DNA from: Amorphochlora amoebiformis
Taxonomy: Eukaryota > Cercozoa > Chlorarachniophyceae
Assembly (NCBI GenBank): GCA_054601695.1
Contig: BAAHQB010000325.1
Coordinates: 124,001 to 188,000, forward strand
Direction of reading: 5' to 3'
Length of the DNA: 64,000 bases
Of the stretch, positions 1 through 64,000 are shown one piece after another. The notes under the pieces are model-generated. The model did no database searches. It worked only from the letters and a program-made list of their open reading frames with translations, and was not told the origin of the DNA. How positions within the stretch are numbered: the first letter of the stretch is position 1; each line of letters opens with the position of its first letter. The position numbers were made by a program, and so were the translations under genes.

Positions 1-7610
<7,610 letters not shown>

Positions 7611-8021
7611 ATTGCGTGTAGACCTCGCCAGTCGAACCTCCCCGTCTTCGTAGGGTTAACGTCGCCTTTAGGCCGACATAATAAGGACTTTTTTTTTGAC
7701 CAATTTTTCCACGATCTCGACACGTGGGGGTGAAGAAAGGTATCTGATATCTCAATCTAGATATCTAGATCCTGAAGGGGAAATCCGAAAGCATCTTAGT
7801 CGGATTCGTCCGAAATAGTCCATCGTGTCATTCCCGAAGAATTAAGAATGTCAAGTCTGACAGGTGACAGAGTCGAACGACATTTAAAAAACAGAATCAA
7901 TTATGCGTGCACGTGTTGATACGGTTTAATTTTGGTGATATCGTTTTTAGAATTCAATATATTTTCGGCATAATCGTGTCACATAATACCAAGGACACAA
8001 GAAGAGGGGAAAACCGGAGTG
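7611..8021. promoter_or_regulatory. Head-to-head intergenic region (putative bidirectional promoter)
   Basis: These 411 bases separate the start codons of the minus-strand EF-hand gene (7610) and the plus-strand membrane-protein gene (8022). The stretch is unique, TA-array-free, and AT-rich toward the plus gene. No TATA box or known motif can be assigned with confidence. The promoter role is inferred from gene orientation only. Confidence 0.45.
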
Positions 8022-14687
<6,666 letters not shown>

Positions 14688-14697
14688 AATATAGTCC

Positions 14698-14746
<49 letters not shown>

Positions 14747-14809
14747 ATTATTATTCACATATTGGTAAAGTGGATACACATGCACATATTAAACTACTCA
14801 AAAATGTAT

Positions 14810-14846
<37 letters not shown>

Positions 14847-14897
14847 CACGTATAAACTATGCAAATATATGAGTACGGTTCTTTACTCCGAAATGAA

Positions 14898-14961
<64 letters not shown>

Positions 14962-15047
14962 TATTTGTTTATTTTTATAACTTTCGTATAGCATACACAC
15001 ATTACAACTAGTACCAGAGAGGCCGCAAAAATAAAAACATTTTTGTG

Positions 15048-15096
<49 letters not shown>

Positions 15097-15491
15097 AAAT
15101 GTATGTAAACAATATAAGAGATAATTTAATAATCACAAACATATAGAAACCGTAATTTAGATAGATATACATTTACATATTAAGATATGCACAATGTAAG
15201 AGGAAATCAATATAGAAACTGTAATTTAGATAGATATACATTTACATATTAAGATATGTACAATTAAGATGTGTACATATTTATTTACATATTCAGATAT
15301 GTACAATTAAGATATGTACAATGTAGGAGGAAATCCATATAGAAACTGTAATTTAGATAGATATACATTTACATATTAAGATATGTTCAATTAAGATATG
15401 TACATATTTATTTACATATTAAGATATGTAAAATTAAGATATGTACGATTTAGGAGGAAATCAAGTGGGGGTGGCACTCCCATAACAAAAG
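14688..15491. other. Spacer: TA arrays plus short tandem repeat
   Basis: TA arrays, then a roughly 55-80 base tandem repeat (core GTAATTTAGATAGATATACATTTACATATTAAGATATGTAC) repeated about three times between 15120 and 15460. Islands at 14773-14806, 14865-14905 and 15010-15042 have exon-like borders (for example THAHIKLLKN and TREAAKIKTF readings). I could not chain them in phase to either neighbour. They may be upstream exons of the next gene. Confidence 0.55.
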
Positions 15492-15615
15492 CGAGCTTTA
15501 ACCGTATGAAAACTCTGGTTCGACATAACAATATATATATATATATATATGCTGTCACTATTAGATAAAAAATCAGCTTCAACTGCATAATGTTAGAATA
15601 TGTATGAATATATAT

Positions 15616-15650
<35 letters not shown>

Positions 15651-15724
15651 TATGAATCCAGCTCGCCAAGAGGAGAGAGAGTTCAATTCACCAGATGCTT
15701 CGAGATGAAGGTTTACATATGTAC

Positions 15725-15778
<54 letters not shown>

Positions 15779-16047
15779 TATATAAAGTATAGAAAAATGA
15801 AAAAATCATTCATACATATCACATATTTCACACACCAACGAAAACTGGAAAGCAATCGAAACCAGTATCCCAAAAAAGAGATTGTAACGAGTTACTAATG
15901 GTGACCTTTGTTATAGTGTTCGAAGCCGACAGCACGGTCATTGGGGATGAAAAAACGTCGGTAAGTACCCGACATGGCAGCGAGATGAACGCGGAGCTCG
16001 ACGAAAAACATGAAGAAGTCGATGAGAAGCCGGTGCAAGTCCTGTGA
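15492..16047 (+). CDS. 3' exons of an unrecognised plus-strand gene
   Basis: Three exons chain in phase: 15492-15517 (SFNRMKTL), 15662-15710 (LAKRRESSIHQMLRDE) and 15917-16047 (FEADSTVIGDEKTS through a TGA stop). Junctions are GT..AG. The last 44 codons are acidic and lack any TA array, with high third-position GC, like the other true exons here. The first listed exon needs one base from an upstream exon, so the 5' end is missing. It is either an independent gene or an extension of the membrane-protein locus. No family recognised. Confidence 0.5.
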
Positions 16048-16485
16048 TCATGAGGCTTAGTCCAGCTGCACGCGTACATTAAGTCTATTGATTTCAAGTC
16101 CAATCATGATCACAGCTGGACATCGATACATCTATAGAGCTAGACATGCATGGTCATACGGTATACCTTCTCAATTACTTCTCAACACTTCATCATGATG
16201 TAAGCCATATAGCTAGTAGCCTCAATGGTAACTTATTTTTTCTAGGTACCTAGCTGGTGATATATAAAATATATAATTGATAAGTAATAAATTCACAACT
16301 TAAGACACTCTTAGGAATTCAGAGGCGGACGGTCTGTACATTAACTAGCCAATTATCCAGATTATCTAGTTATAACACGGCTAGTTCTACAAAAAGCTCA
16401 TGGGATCTTGCCACAGGCCCGAGCTGACGGAGAGAAAAGAAGCATCTGCGCTGCTACTTCAGCGGGATGTCCGGCTCCAAAGGTG
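16048..16485. other. Unique AT-rich spacer, no gene seen
   Basis: Non-repetitive sequence between the stop at 16047 and the minus-strand ORF ending at 16486. It probably contains 3' untranslated regions of both, since the two genes converge here. I see no exon-like island, RNA gene or repeat. Confidence 0.5.
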
Positions 16486-16914
16486 TTAAAGGAGTGCTGC
16501 CAGAACCCAGCAAGCTTCCTCTACATCTTTTAGCAATTCCTCAATCTCAGCGCTCCCATCTGTGACGGCGTCTTGTAACGTTGCCAGTTTGGCATACGCA
16601 TCTTCCGCGATTCTATAGATGTAATCGTAGACCACGCACAGCATCTTGAACTTAGTTGTGCCATAGCGCCGGAAAGACCTAGCTGCCATTCGTCGCTTGC
16701 CCAATATAGTTTCAATCCTTCCAACCAACAAGAACTTTAGACGGGTCGACCGTCGTGCGAAATCAATTTTTGTTCCGTTGATAGTGCTGGCGCTTACGTC
16801 CCTGGTCGCAAGGACAAACTTTGTATCCAATTTTATGTCTGCCATTGGATTGTGCCGGGTTTGTCGAAGGATGGAGGATGAGGATGCAAAGAAGAAGACA
16901 CTTAGCGACAGCAT
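16486..16914 (-). CDS. Uninterrupted 142-codon ORF, hypothetical
   Basis: The only sizeable ORF in the window with no microsatellite interruption and no need for splicing. It starts ATG at 16912-16914; an internal ATG encoding MADIKLDTKF may be the true start. The middle is strongly basic (RRSTRLKFLL, KRRMAARSFRRYGTTKF). The C-terminal part is mixed-charge and probably helical (IAEDAYAKLATLQDA) and ends AALL-stop. No family recognised. A 74-codon antisense frame (16697-16921) also exists but is less protein-like. It may be the last exon of a longer gene. Confidence 0.4.
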   Translation of the reverse strand: MLSLSVFFFASSSSILRQTRHNPMADIKLDTKFVLATRDVSASTINGTKIDFARRSTRLKFLLVGRIETILGKRRMAARSFRRYGTTKFKMLCVVYDYIYRIAEDAYAKLATLQDAVTDGSAEIEELLKDVEEACWVLAALL

Positions 16915-18940
<2,026 letters not shown>

Positions 18941-19135
18941 CGCTTAGATAGGTGTTGGTACATTGATGATTAAAATTACACTGCGGCGTGTATGAAATAC
19001 AGTACGTATACTACAGATAGCTGGAGATCGCCGGAGATCCCCGAGATGCTCGGAGATTACCTTCCCGGTAGTACCGGGTAGCACCCGGTAGTGTCTGGCT
19101 TCCAGATATACCGTGACAGAACGTGATGAAAAGAA
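18941..19135 (+). repeat. Dispersed GC-rich repeat, copy 1
   Basis: Contains GGAGATC-type repeats, then CCGGTAGTACC / CCCGGTAGT units, then GGCTTCCAGATATACCGTGACAGAACGTGATG. The same succession of motifs, diverged, occurs at 35641-35830 in the same orientation. Shared order of motifs suggests a common dispersed element. No coding capacity or terminal repeats are seen. Confidence 0.6.
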
Positions 19136-19240
19136 ATGTCGATTTATTATTAGACTAATGGATTGGTGCACGTACTGACAATTAATACTTTACTTATGGG
19201 AACTTTGGGGCCTGTGTATGGTTATCATAGTATTTGTATA

Positions 19241-19287
<47 letters not shown>

Positions 19288-19352
19288 ATGTATATGTATA
19301 TATATGTATATATATATATATTTATATACATATGTGTGTGTGTATATATGTA

Positions 19353-19413
<61 letters not shown>

Positions 19414-19488
19414 ATATAAATGTTATACTCGAGTATTACGAGGATAATATTCTACCAGATTTATAAATATATGTGTGTGTGTGTGTGC

Positions 19489-19554
<66 letters not shown>

Positions 19555-19604
19555 TATTTCTATTATAATATACATATATATATATATCCATACATATATA
19601 TATC

Positions 19605-19645
<41 letters not shown>

Positions 19646-19702
19646 CTGACCACACAACAAAAGAGCCATCCAAAACAAGTCAACACCCACAGAGTCTACA
19701 CC

Positions 19703-20173
19703 GGGTTTAGGGTTAGGGTTAGGGTTAGGGTTAGAGGTAGGGTTAGGGGTGGGGTTAGGGTTAGGGTTAGACAATTAGGGTTAGGGTTAGGGTTAGGGTT
19801 AGACAATTAGGGTTAGGTTTAGGTTACGTTAACGCTAGTACGGTTAGGGTTAGGATGATGGTTAGGGTTAGGCTGAGATTAGGGTTAGGGTTGGTGATAG
19901 TTAGGGTTAGGGTTAGGGTTAGGGTTAGGGTTAGGGTTAGGGTTAGGGTTAGGGTTAGGGTTAGGGTTAGGGTTAGGGTTAGGGGTTAGGGTTATGTTTG
20001 TCATAGTAAGCTTATGGTCAGACTCGCAGGCCAGGCTTGGGGTAAGGGCTAGGGTTAAGGTTAGGGTTAGGGTTATGGTTAGGGTTAGGGTTAGGGTTAG
20101 GGTGAGGGCTGGGGTTAGGGTTTGGATTGGGCTTAGGGTTAAGGTTAGGGTTAGGGTTAGGTAAGGGTTACGA
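19703..20173 (+). repeat. Interstitial TTAGGG telomere-like array
   Basis: About 470 bases of TTAGGG repeats. A central block is perfect, with variant units (TTAGGT, TTAGAC, TTAGAG, GGGCT) on both sides. Flanked by TA arrays on both sides, so it is not a chromosome end. Confidence 0.95.
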
Positions 20174-20210
20174 TTATGGCTATGCTAAGGTTGGCAGACG
20201 ATTGGGTTTA

Positions 20211-20261
<51 letters not shown>

Positions 20262-20588
20262 TATAATTTATAATATATATATATATATATAGTTTACATA
20301 TATATATATATATAATATATATATTGTATATCAATGATAGATACACATACACACACATATATCATGTGTAAATATATATATATATACATACACACATACA
20401 TGTATGTATGTATATACGTGTAGTATCACATATGTTAGAGCCTCGTGTGTATATACACATATACATATATATACATATATATGCATATTTATAAGTGTGT
20501 GTGTTTGTATCTAGTATATGTATATAGCATTTATATATACATATATATATATATATGTGTGTGTATGTATGTGTATATATGTATACAA

Positions 20589-20619
<31 letters not shown>

Positions 20620-21147
20620 CATACAATTGTACTATATCTAAATATATTCATGAATAACATTTTATATCATAGTCAACTAGTATATATATATACTCAAAAT
20701 TGACTCATATTATTACTATCACGACCACTAACGAAAAAATCGGATCTAAAAAAACTAAGTACAGACTAAATTACATCTGTTATTATATATCTATTATATA
20801 TATATATATCTAGTGTATCTAGATTATAAGATAGATATCTAGTAATCTGCTATATATATAATATATATATACATATACATATACATATCTATATATATAT
20901 ATATATATACTTTAAAATTAATATATATTTTATGATATATATATATATATATATATACATACCGTACCATAACGATATCTTCGGGTATCACCAGATGAGT
21001 ACCAATAATTTAGATAATTCGAATTCAGGTATCATATGATGAATAGGCCTCGACTCAAAACCTACTGACTCACAGGCTGCCATACTGCCACAGATTCCCA
21101 GTTTGAATGACTTGCGCAGCTAATCTTGAGGGACCGTCGGAACCAGC
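20174..21147. other. Gene-free AT-rich stretch
   Basis: TA arrays and short AT-rich unique sequence up to about 20960. 20961-21147 is unique and lies immediately downstream of the stop codon of the coiled-coil gene, so it probably includes its 3' untranslated region. No exon, RNA gene or named repeat recognised. Confidence 0.5.
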
Positions 21148-30293
<9,146 letters not shown>

Positions 30294-30908
30294 CTCTAAT
30301 CCCCCAAAACCGAGACCCAGACCGGTTTGGGTTCCGGTTGGGGTTCCAAGTTGGGTTCCGAGTTGGGTTCCGGGTTGGGTTCCGATTTGGGTTCCGAGTT
30401 GGGTTCCAAGTCCGAGTTGGGTTCCGAGTTGGGTTCCGGGTTGGGTTCCGGGTCGGGTTCCAAGTCCGAGTTGGGTTCCGAGTTGGGTTCCGGGTTTGAT
30501 TTTGGTTAGAAGAGAATGTAGTATGTCTTTGGTGTCTGAGAGATGGCTATCACTGTTGGATAGAGTTCTGGTAGTGTGTAGGTACTATGTGTTTATTTGT
30601 TAGGGTTAGGGTTAGGGTTAGGGTTAGGGTTAGGGTTAGGGTTAGGGTAGGGTTAGGGTTGGTCTGTTTGCTGGATATGAGTTCTTGTAGTGTGTATGTG
30701 TGTGTTTATTTTGTTGTATACGAGTTCTGATATGTCTGCTTGCTGTCTACTAGGATATCTAAGGATATCTAAGGATATCTAAGGATATCTTATGGGATAT
30801 ATCTAAGGATATCTAAGGATATCTCATGGGATATGTATATGAGTTCTTGTAGTGTGTATGTGTGTGTTTATTTGCTGTATAGGTGTATGTGAATATGTTT
30901 GTGGATAT

Positions 30909-30947
<39 letters not shown>

Positions 30948-30957
30948 ATATATTATG

Positions 30958-30991
<34 letters not shown>

Positions 30992-31132
30992 ATATATAAT
31001 ATATATATAGTTTATATATATATATATATATATGTATTCAAATAACTTCAACGCATACATGGTGTGGTGTATATAAATATATAATATATATACATATAGA
31101 TATATATGTACATATATATATATATATATGTA

Positions 31133-31174
<42 letters not shown>

Positions 31175-31178
31175 AATT

Positions 31179-31209
<31 letters not shown>

Positions 31210-31210
31210 G

Positions 31211-31250
<40 letters not shown>

Positions 31251-31307
31251 TTGTATTATATAGAAATATATATATATATATATATATAAATATATTTATA
31301 TTATAAT

Positions 31308-31354
<47 letters not shown>

Positions 31355-31391
31355 ATGTATATATGTATATATATTTTACATATGTATAGAT

Positions 31392-31448
<57 letters not shown>

Positions 31449-32128
31449 CCTCACCTCTCTGCCCATTCCCTAAGCCTTTCCTGTGGTATAGCACCTATTA
31501 AATAAAACACATATATAGCACATATATAACCGCTTAGGTCCAAACAAACTTAGGCTAGAATTCGGCTTAGGGTTAGGGTTAGGGTTAGGGTTAGGGTTAG
31601 GGTTAGGGTTAGGGACACATATATAAACGCTTAGGGTCAAACAAGCTTAGGCTAGAATTCGGCTTAGGGTTAGGGTTAGGGTTCGGGTTAGGGTTAGGGT
31701 TCGGGTTGGGCTTTGGGTTAGGGTTAGTTTTAGGCTAAAATCTGGGTTAGGGTTAGTTTTAGGCTAAAATCTGGGTTAGGGTTAGGGTTAGGGTTAGGGT
31801 TAGGGTTAGGGTTAGGGTTAGGGTTAGGGTTAGGGTTCGAGTTGTGTTTAGTGTTCGGGTTAGGTTTGGGTTAGGTTTACGTTAGGGTTTGGGATATCGA
31901 TTAAGGTTAGGGTTAGGGATAGGGTTAGGATTTTGGATAGGGTTAGGATTTGGCTAAGATTAGGGTTAGGGTTGGGATTTGGGTAAGGGTAAGGGTTAGG
32001 GTTAGGGTTAGGGTTAGGGTTAGGGTTAGGGTTAGGGTGTGATGAGGGCTATGATTGTGTAAGCATTGTGTGAGATGAGGCTATGATTTTGTAAATATTG
32101 TGTGATATGAGACTACGATTATGCAAAC

Positions 32129-32162
<34 letters not shown>

Positions 32163-32165
32163 ATG

Positions 32166-32203
<38 letters not shown>

Positions 32204-32382
32204 GGGTTAGGATTGGATTAAGTTTGGGTTTGAGTTCGGATTATGATTAGAGATAGGATTAGGGTTAGAGTTAGGAAAAGGGTTAGGGTTAGGGTTAGGG
32301 TTGGGATTAGGGTTAGGGTTAGTAGGATTAGGGTTAGAGTTTAGGGTTAGGCTTAGGGTTAGAGTTAGGGTTAGGGTTAGGG

Positions 32383-39960
<7,578 letters not shown>

Positions 39961-40137
39961 GGATCGTCCACCATTAGATTCGGTGGTCTTTGGGTGAAAT
40001 TACCGAGTATATGTGTGACATATGGATGTGTCACGCTATTACATCTCCCGCGCGTCTCGTGAGTGTTGCACCGCCTCGATTTCCGACGCACAAGGCCAAC
40101 ACGATAACCTCCACGCCGCTTAGGCCTGAACGAAAAC
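39961..40137. promoter_or_regulatory. Head-to-head NAXD/EB1 intergenic region
   Basis: At most 177 bases separate the first clear NAXD coding sequence from the EB1 ATG at 40138. The region is unique and free of TA arrays. NAXD may have an upstream exon here: a minus-strand frame with ATG at 39972-39974 overlaps. A shared bidirectional promoter is inferred from the layout. Confidence 0.4.
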
Positions 40138-41426
40138 ATGAGCGACAATCCGGGAATGATGGGCGAAGCCTACTTCGTTGGCAAGCGCCAGCTCCTCCGC
40201 TGGATTAACTCTTTTTTGTGTCTAAATTACACCAAGGTGGAGCAGGTGGCAAGCGGAGTAGCCTACTGCCAGGTCGAACATCTTCACCAGTTTCCCCTCA
40301 GCTGACCTCTGACGAGATTCCCGCCGTAGATTCTCGACGCTCTATTCCCCGGGAAGGTTGCCCTCTCTAAGGTCAACTTTGACGCCAAGTATGACTACGA
40401 TTACGTCAAGAATTTCAAGGTTATCCAAAGCGTTTTTGAAAGGATGAATGTGCAAAAGGCCGTCCCAGGTGTGTGTATAATCTACCTCAACCACAAATTT
40501 CATTCTTATATTGATATTTGACATTTATACCGCGTTTATAAGCGTATCGCGAGCTTCTTTATCCTGAAACGCTGCAAATATTGAATAACAGTCCAAAAAC
40601 TCGTCAAGGCAAAGTATCAGGACAATTTGGAGTTCCTCCAGTGGTTCAAGGTAACCTCTTGTGACGTCTACCCATTCACGTACCTCAAAAGAGTTTCGAT
40701 TATCAAGAAGTACCCGTTAAATGTGCATCATGTTTGATTCTGATAGAACTTCTTCGATGTGAGATATAATGGGGAAACCTACGACGCTATCGCCCGCAAG
40801 AACGCAGCCTTAAGAAAGCAGGGGTAATCGCACGTAAATGCCGAGAAATCGCTATGTCCTGTTCCATAGTCCATACTTATTGCCCCAACCGTCCCCAGGA
40901 AAAAGGTGATAGCGCGCGGACCCAAGCTTACAACTGGGAGCCGGAGCGAGTCGAAGCTAACCGCTCAGCGACGAGGAGTCCCTTCGAAATCAACTTCCAA
41001 TCCGATGTCTAAATCTGCGTCGAGGCTTTCGGGGGGCCAAAGCAATGGGGGGGGGAGGCCTGTCGGGGTAAGGACTCCCTCTGCAGCAGAGAGCAAGCGG
41101 CTCAAGGAGAAGGAAAAGAAGATCAAGCAGCAAGAGGGCAAGATAGAGGAGTTGGCGGGGCACGTTGAGCTCCTCGAAAAGGAGCGCACTTTTTACTACA
41201 CCAAACTTAGGAACATCGAGGTGTACCTGCAGGTTGGCCCCTTTCCCAAATTTCGCACATCTTTTCCTCTCAGTCTGGACATGTGTGATCAATTAGCTGA
41301 AGTTTTGTACTCTCTCAGGAGGTCGAGGACCCCACTGGCATTAAGGATAAGGTCTTGGAGATCTTGTACCAAACTGATGAGGGCTTCGAGGCGCCGGAGG
41401 AGGAGGAGGGGGTTGAGGCTCAATGA
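40138..41426 (+). CDS. EB1: EB1-family microtubule plus-end-binding protein
   Basis: Exons 40138-40272, 40330-40468, 40592-40650, 40747-40823, 40899-41232 and 41319-41426 join in phase to 283 codons plus TGA; human EB1 is 268 residues. Calponin-homology domain about residues 1-125: RWINSFLCLNYTKVEQVASG, AYCQ, ILDALFPGKVALSKVNFDAK, NFKVIQSVFERM, AKYQDNLEFLQWFK, all matching EB1 landmarks. A Ser/Lys/Arg-rich linker follows (about 136-200). The dimerising coiled coil and EB-homology motif come next: LLEKERTFYYTKLRNIEVYLQ with the family's FYxxKLRxIE signature. Then the segment EILYQTDEGF and an acidic tail ending EGVEAQ rather than the animal EEY end. Known role of the family: tracks growing microtubule ends and recruits partners. 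Introns are short (57-123 bp) and ordinary, with no TA arrays, unlike its neighbours. Confidence 0.96.
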
Positions 41427-41833
41427 TGAGCTTCTCTCGACAACATCTGTTGGCAACCTGCAACTGATAACCTGCAACTGATAGTTGGCTGGATGATGAC
41501 AAGGTAAGGCGGATATAGGGCTCGCGGTAACAGGTTGGAGGAGGAGGGCGAGTTACTTGCATCTCGCGGTGGAAGGTGTGGATCAATGGGCAATATCAAC
41601 CCGGGCTTGGTGCAAAGAATGTAAACATGTGCTAAAACGTTACACATATCAATTCGCGCGCACGAATACATCTCCGAACTCGTGTGTTCATGTACCGCGA
41701 GTGTATTATATAATATAACGTATGATATATAGTATATATATATATATATATATCAATTTGGTTTTTTAAAATAAAAAAATATTCTAGATATTATTCTATG
41801 ATCATATATATATATATATATATATATATCTAG

Positions 41834-41890
<57 letters not shown>

Positions 41891-42265
41891 GTGTGAAAAT
41901 TCTACTATTACTAGTATTACTAGATTTACCAATATTCTAGATCTGATCGATGTATATATCATAAGTTATAATATATCTAGTATACATATATATATATATA
42001 TATATATTCTATATATATATATATATCTGGTAGACAAAAATACATAAATGCAAAACATAAAATTTGATTTATATGAAGTTCATATGCATAATGTAATATA
42101 TAATCATAATACGTATATTAGTAGGGCCTAGAGGGCAGCAGTATATATATCAAGGAAAAAAAAAATTTTCAATCTCCAATTCGAGTACGAAACACAAACA
42201 TTCACTAATATCCCTATATACTAGAGATAAGCTCACATGTACACTATGCGATAGCCAATAGCAGA
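41427..42265. other. Convergent 3' region of EB1 and ETFDH
   Basis: EB1 ends at 41426 and ETFDH ends at 42266 on the other strand. The interval should hold both 3' untranslated regions. It contains unique sequence to about 41700, TA arrays, and a 42100-42260 unique stretch. No separate gene seen. Confidence 0.6.
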
Positions 42266-60887
<18,622 letters not shown>

Positions 60888-61510
60888 CTTCTCTACTGGT
60901 AGTGAAACCAGAATGAGAGTAATTTTTGGTGAAAATATCTTGTTTTTTTCTTTCTTTTTTTTATAGCACACACGCTGGGGAAGGAGGGAGGGGGAGAGCG
61001 AGAGCGAGAGCGAGAGGAGCGAGGGGAGGGGATGGATTAGATACTTCCACGAGTGAACGTTTTTTCGAGAGAGTGATAGAGAGAGCGAGAGAGAAGAGAA
61101 GGAGAGGAAAACATGAAATAGTTCGGGTGATACGAACAAATCACTGCCTGAAGAACCATTCCTCCCACCCCCCCCCCTTGCTCCAAGGTTTTGTGCCAAT
61201 TAAGTGAAAGGGGGGGGGGGGGGGAAGATAAAAAAGGGGGGGGGGGGTCAATGAGGAGATTACCAAGTTTCAGAGCTGTCACGTGGGGTACGTCGTCTGA
61301 TACCCCTTCGGAATCCGTGGGAAGCTATTGTGACAGATCAGCGTGACAAGGTGTGATTTATCGTGATATACTAGGATTGTAAAGCTAACACAGTGTGACG
61401 TACAAATATGTCACATAAATACCGTTACATCACACGAACGTAACGCTCCAAATTCGGTGTTCACGTGACATTATAGCGTGACAGCATCCTGCCAGCAATC
61501 TGGCTGTGGG
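60888..61510. promoter_or_regulatory. Head-to-head ETFDH/UXS intergenic region
   Basis: Separates the ETFDH ATG (60887) from the UXS ATG (61511). Holds a GA-rich stretch (60980-61110), two long G runs (61209-61224 and 61235-61247), and a repeat-like segment rich in GTGACA/GTGACG (61275-61490) recalling the dispersed GC-rich element. Promoter role inferred from layout. Confidence 0.45.
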
Positions 61511-62161
61511 ATGCGTAGCAAACAGGTGGCCAAGATCATGCGCGGCCTGAGCTCCTATCACATCCTCGTGTTCCTTGGAGGCTGCCTCATGTTCGCCCTC
61601 GTCACCTCAGGCTCCACTGTCGAAAGAACAAACACGAGCGCGGTAAAATTCCTCCAAACACTCCGACTCTTCTCCCCGCTGCAGTGCTTCCCTCCGAAAC
61701 CGATTGATTTGTTGGTTTTTAATTCTCTCTTCCTTGTTCGTTTTTGCCCGTGTTCAGGAGTTGTATGAGGTACGATCGAGACTGCAAAAGGCTGTGGAAG
61801 ACCTGAATAGCGAGGTCTGAGAGAGGGCGGGAAGGGGTTACGTCATCATGTTGATATTTTCTTGTACTTTCGCTTTAAGTTTGCGTGTGAGGTGAGAGGG
61901 TTGAGAAGGGATGGTTTTAGGGCTAGCAGAATGTATATTTGCAGTTTGTAAGCACACTGGATGTGTTGATATATATGCTGGTATTGCGTGTATATTTTTC
62001 TCGTGGTTCGTCGTGGATTGGAAATATGTCGAAAACTATCAATTAAATGGGGTTTTTTGATAGAACTATGTAGAGATGATATATAGATGGAGAGATACTG
62101 ATAATTTAGCGGAGGTTATTATGGGATAGACAGAGTATATGGCTCAAACTCATGATATATT

Positions 62162-62201
<40 letters not shown>

Positions 62202-62207
62202 CATATA

Positions 62208-62274
<67 letters not shown>

Positions 62275-62456
62275 CATATATACATATTATATACATGTAT
62301 GTATATATGTACATATGTATATATATATATATATGTATATATGTAATAGTACATGGCTCAAACTCATGTTAAGGCCCACCCGCCTACAAAGAAGTTGCCA
62401 ACATATAAAAAGTAAGTCAATGTATACATGTATACATGTATATGTGTATACATATA

Positions 62457-62520
<64 letters not shown>

Positions 62521-62529
62521 ACACACAGT

Positions 62530-62580
<51 letters not shown>

Positions 62581-62652
62581 CTACGTAAAGATATATTATT
62601 ACATATGTAAATGTATACATGCATACAAATACATATACATATATATATATAC

Positions 62653-62698
<46 letters not shown>

Positions 62699-62752
62699 TA
62701 TAAAGCATACATTAATGTACAGATTACGCATCCTCGTAAAGGGGGGAGCGGG

Positions 62753-62793
<41 letters not shown>

Positions 62794-62806
62794 TCTTTTT
62801 ATAAGA

Positions 62807-62851
<45 letters not shown>

Positions 62852-62897
62852 GTAATATGAGTATACACACATATATTGTATTCACTACATATATATT

Positions 62898-62938
<41 letters not shown>

Positions 62939-63008
62939 TTACGTATCCTCGTAACGGGGGGAGCGGGATTTGTCGGGTCGAATTTAGTTGATTTATTAAT
63001 GCGGCAAG
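61511..63008 (+). CDS. UXS1: UDP-glucuronate decarboxylase (UDP-xylose synthase), 5' part
   Basis: Converts UDP-glucuronate to UDP-xylose. Exons 61511-61642, 61758-61814, 62350-62411 and 62938-63008 chain in phase, and the gene runs off the right edge. Residues 1-44 contain a membrane anchor ([19 protein letters not shown]) after a basic start. A charged, probably coiled stem follows ([19 protein letters not shown]), then a basic linker ([14 protein letters not shown]), then [20 protein letters not shown]. The last is the Rossmann GxxGxxG NAD-binding start, nearly identical to the UXS family [15 protein letters not shown]. The anchor-stem-catalytic order is that of Golgi type II UXS. The join 61814|62350 uses a weak donor GTCTGA. 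Without it, the first two exons would encode a separate 64-residue membrane protein (stop at 61818-61820) and UXS would start at 62353. Confidence 0.85.
62139..62752 (+). pseudogene. Truncated copies of UXS exon starts
   Basis: 62139-62154 repeats ATGGCTCAAACTCATG of exon 62350-62411 and breaks into TA. 62717-62752 repeats the start and acceptor of exon 62938-63008 with a change ([10 protein letters not shown] reading) before a TA array. Confidence 0.82.

Positions 63009-64000
<992 letters not shown>

Noticed and set aside
19703-20173. Chromosome end or telomere
   Set aside because: TTAGGG arrays occur at more than ten internal places in both orientations, with unique sequence or exons on both sides.
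30327-30509. Gly-Ser-Glu-Leu repeat protein
   Set aside because: Translation of a 12-base minisatellite; no flanking coding sequence in that frame.

Overview
This is a eukaryotic nuclear window. More than half of it is (TA)n dinucleotide microsatellite. The rest is interstitial TTAGGG-type telomere-like repeat, homopurine or homopyrimidine tracts, minisatellites, and short islands of unique sequence. Nearly all unique islands have the size, GT..AG borders and codon phase of exons. Genes here are therefore split into many tiny exons (23 to about 465 nt, mostly 25-90 nt) separated by microsatellite introns. The species cannot be named from the sequence. Spliceosomal introns, TTAGGG-like repeats, a mitochondrial ETF-ubiquinone oxidoreductase, a microtubule EB1 protein and a Golgi-type UDP-xylose synthase fit an intron-rich protist or alga (inference).

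I rebuilt the genes by hand by chaining exons whose phases agree. Layout: (1) 1-7610, minus: multi-EF-hand calcium-binding protein, running off the left edge. (2) 8022-14687, plus: predicted type I single-pass membrane protein, no recognised family. (3) 15492-16047, plus: 3' end of an unrecognised gene. (4) 16486-16914, minus: intronless 142-codon ORF. (5) 21148-30293, minus: unrecognised coiled-coil protein. (6) about 32383-39960, minus: NAD(P)H-hydrate dehydratase (NAXD-like). (7) 40138-41426, plus: complete six-exon EB1. (8) 42266-60887, minus: complete 31-exon ETFDH, whose joined exons give exactly 596 codons with an iron-sulfur tail and a mitochondrial presequence. (9) 61511 to past the right edge, plus: UDP-glucuronate decarboxylase (UXS) with an N-terminal membrane anchor. 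Stretches 16.9-21.1 kb, 41.4-42.3 kb and the microsatellite blocks hold no gene I can support.

Three gene pairs are head to head (EF-hand/membrane protein, NAXD/EB1, ETFDH/UXS) and probably share promoters. EB1 and ETFDH converge. NAXD and ETFDH are both housekeeping redox-metabolism genes; no operon-like or defence-like system is visible.

The most striking signal is structural. Introns are microsatellites whose own sequence supplies the splice sites (GTATATAT donors, TATATAG acceptors, and CCCTAG or CTTAG acceptors in telomere-like repeat). Almost every gene also carries extra copies of exon edges (part of an exon plus adjoining intron) scattered or tandemly amplified in neighbouring introns. 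Several copies are demonstrably broken, by an in-frame stop or a frameshift.
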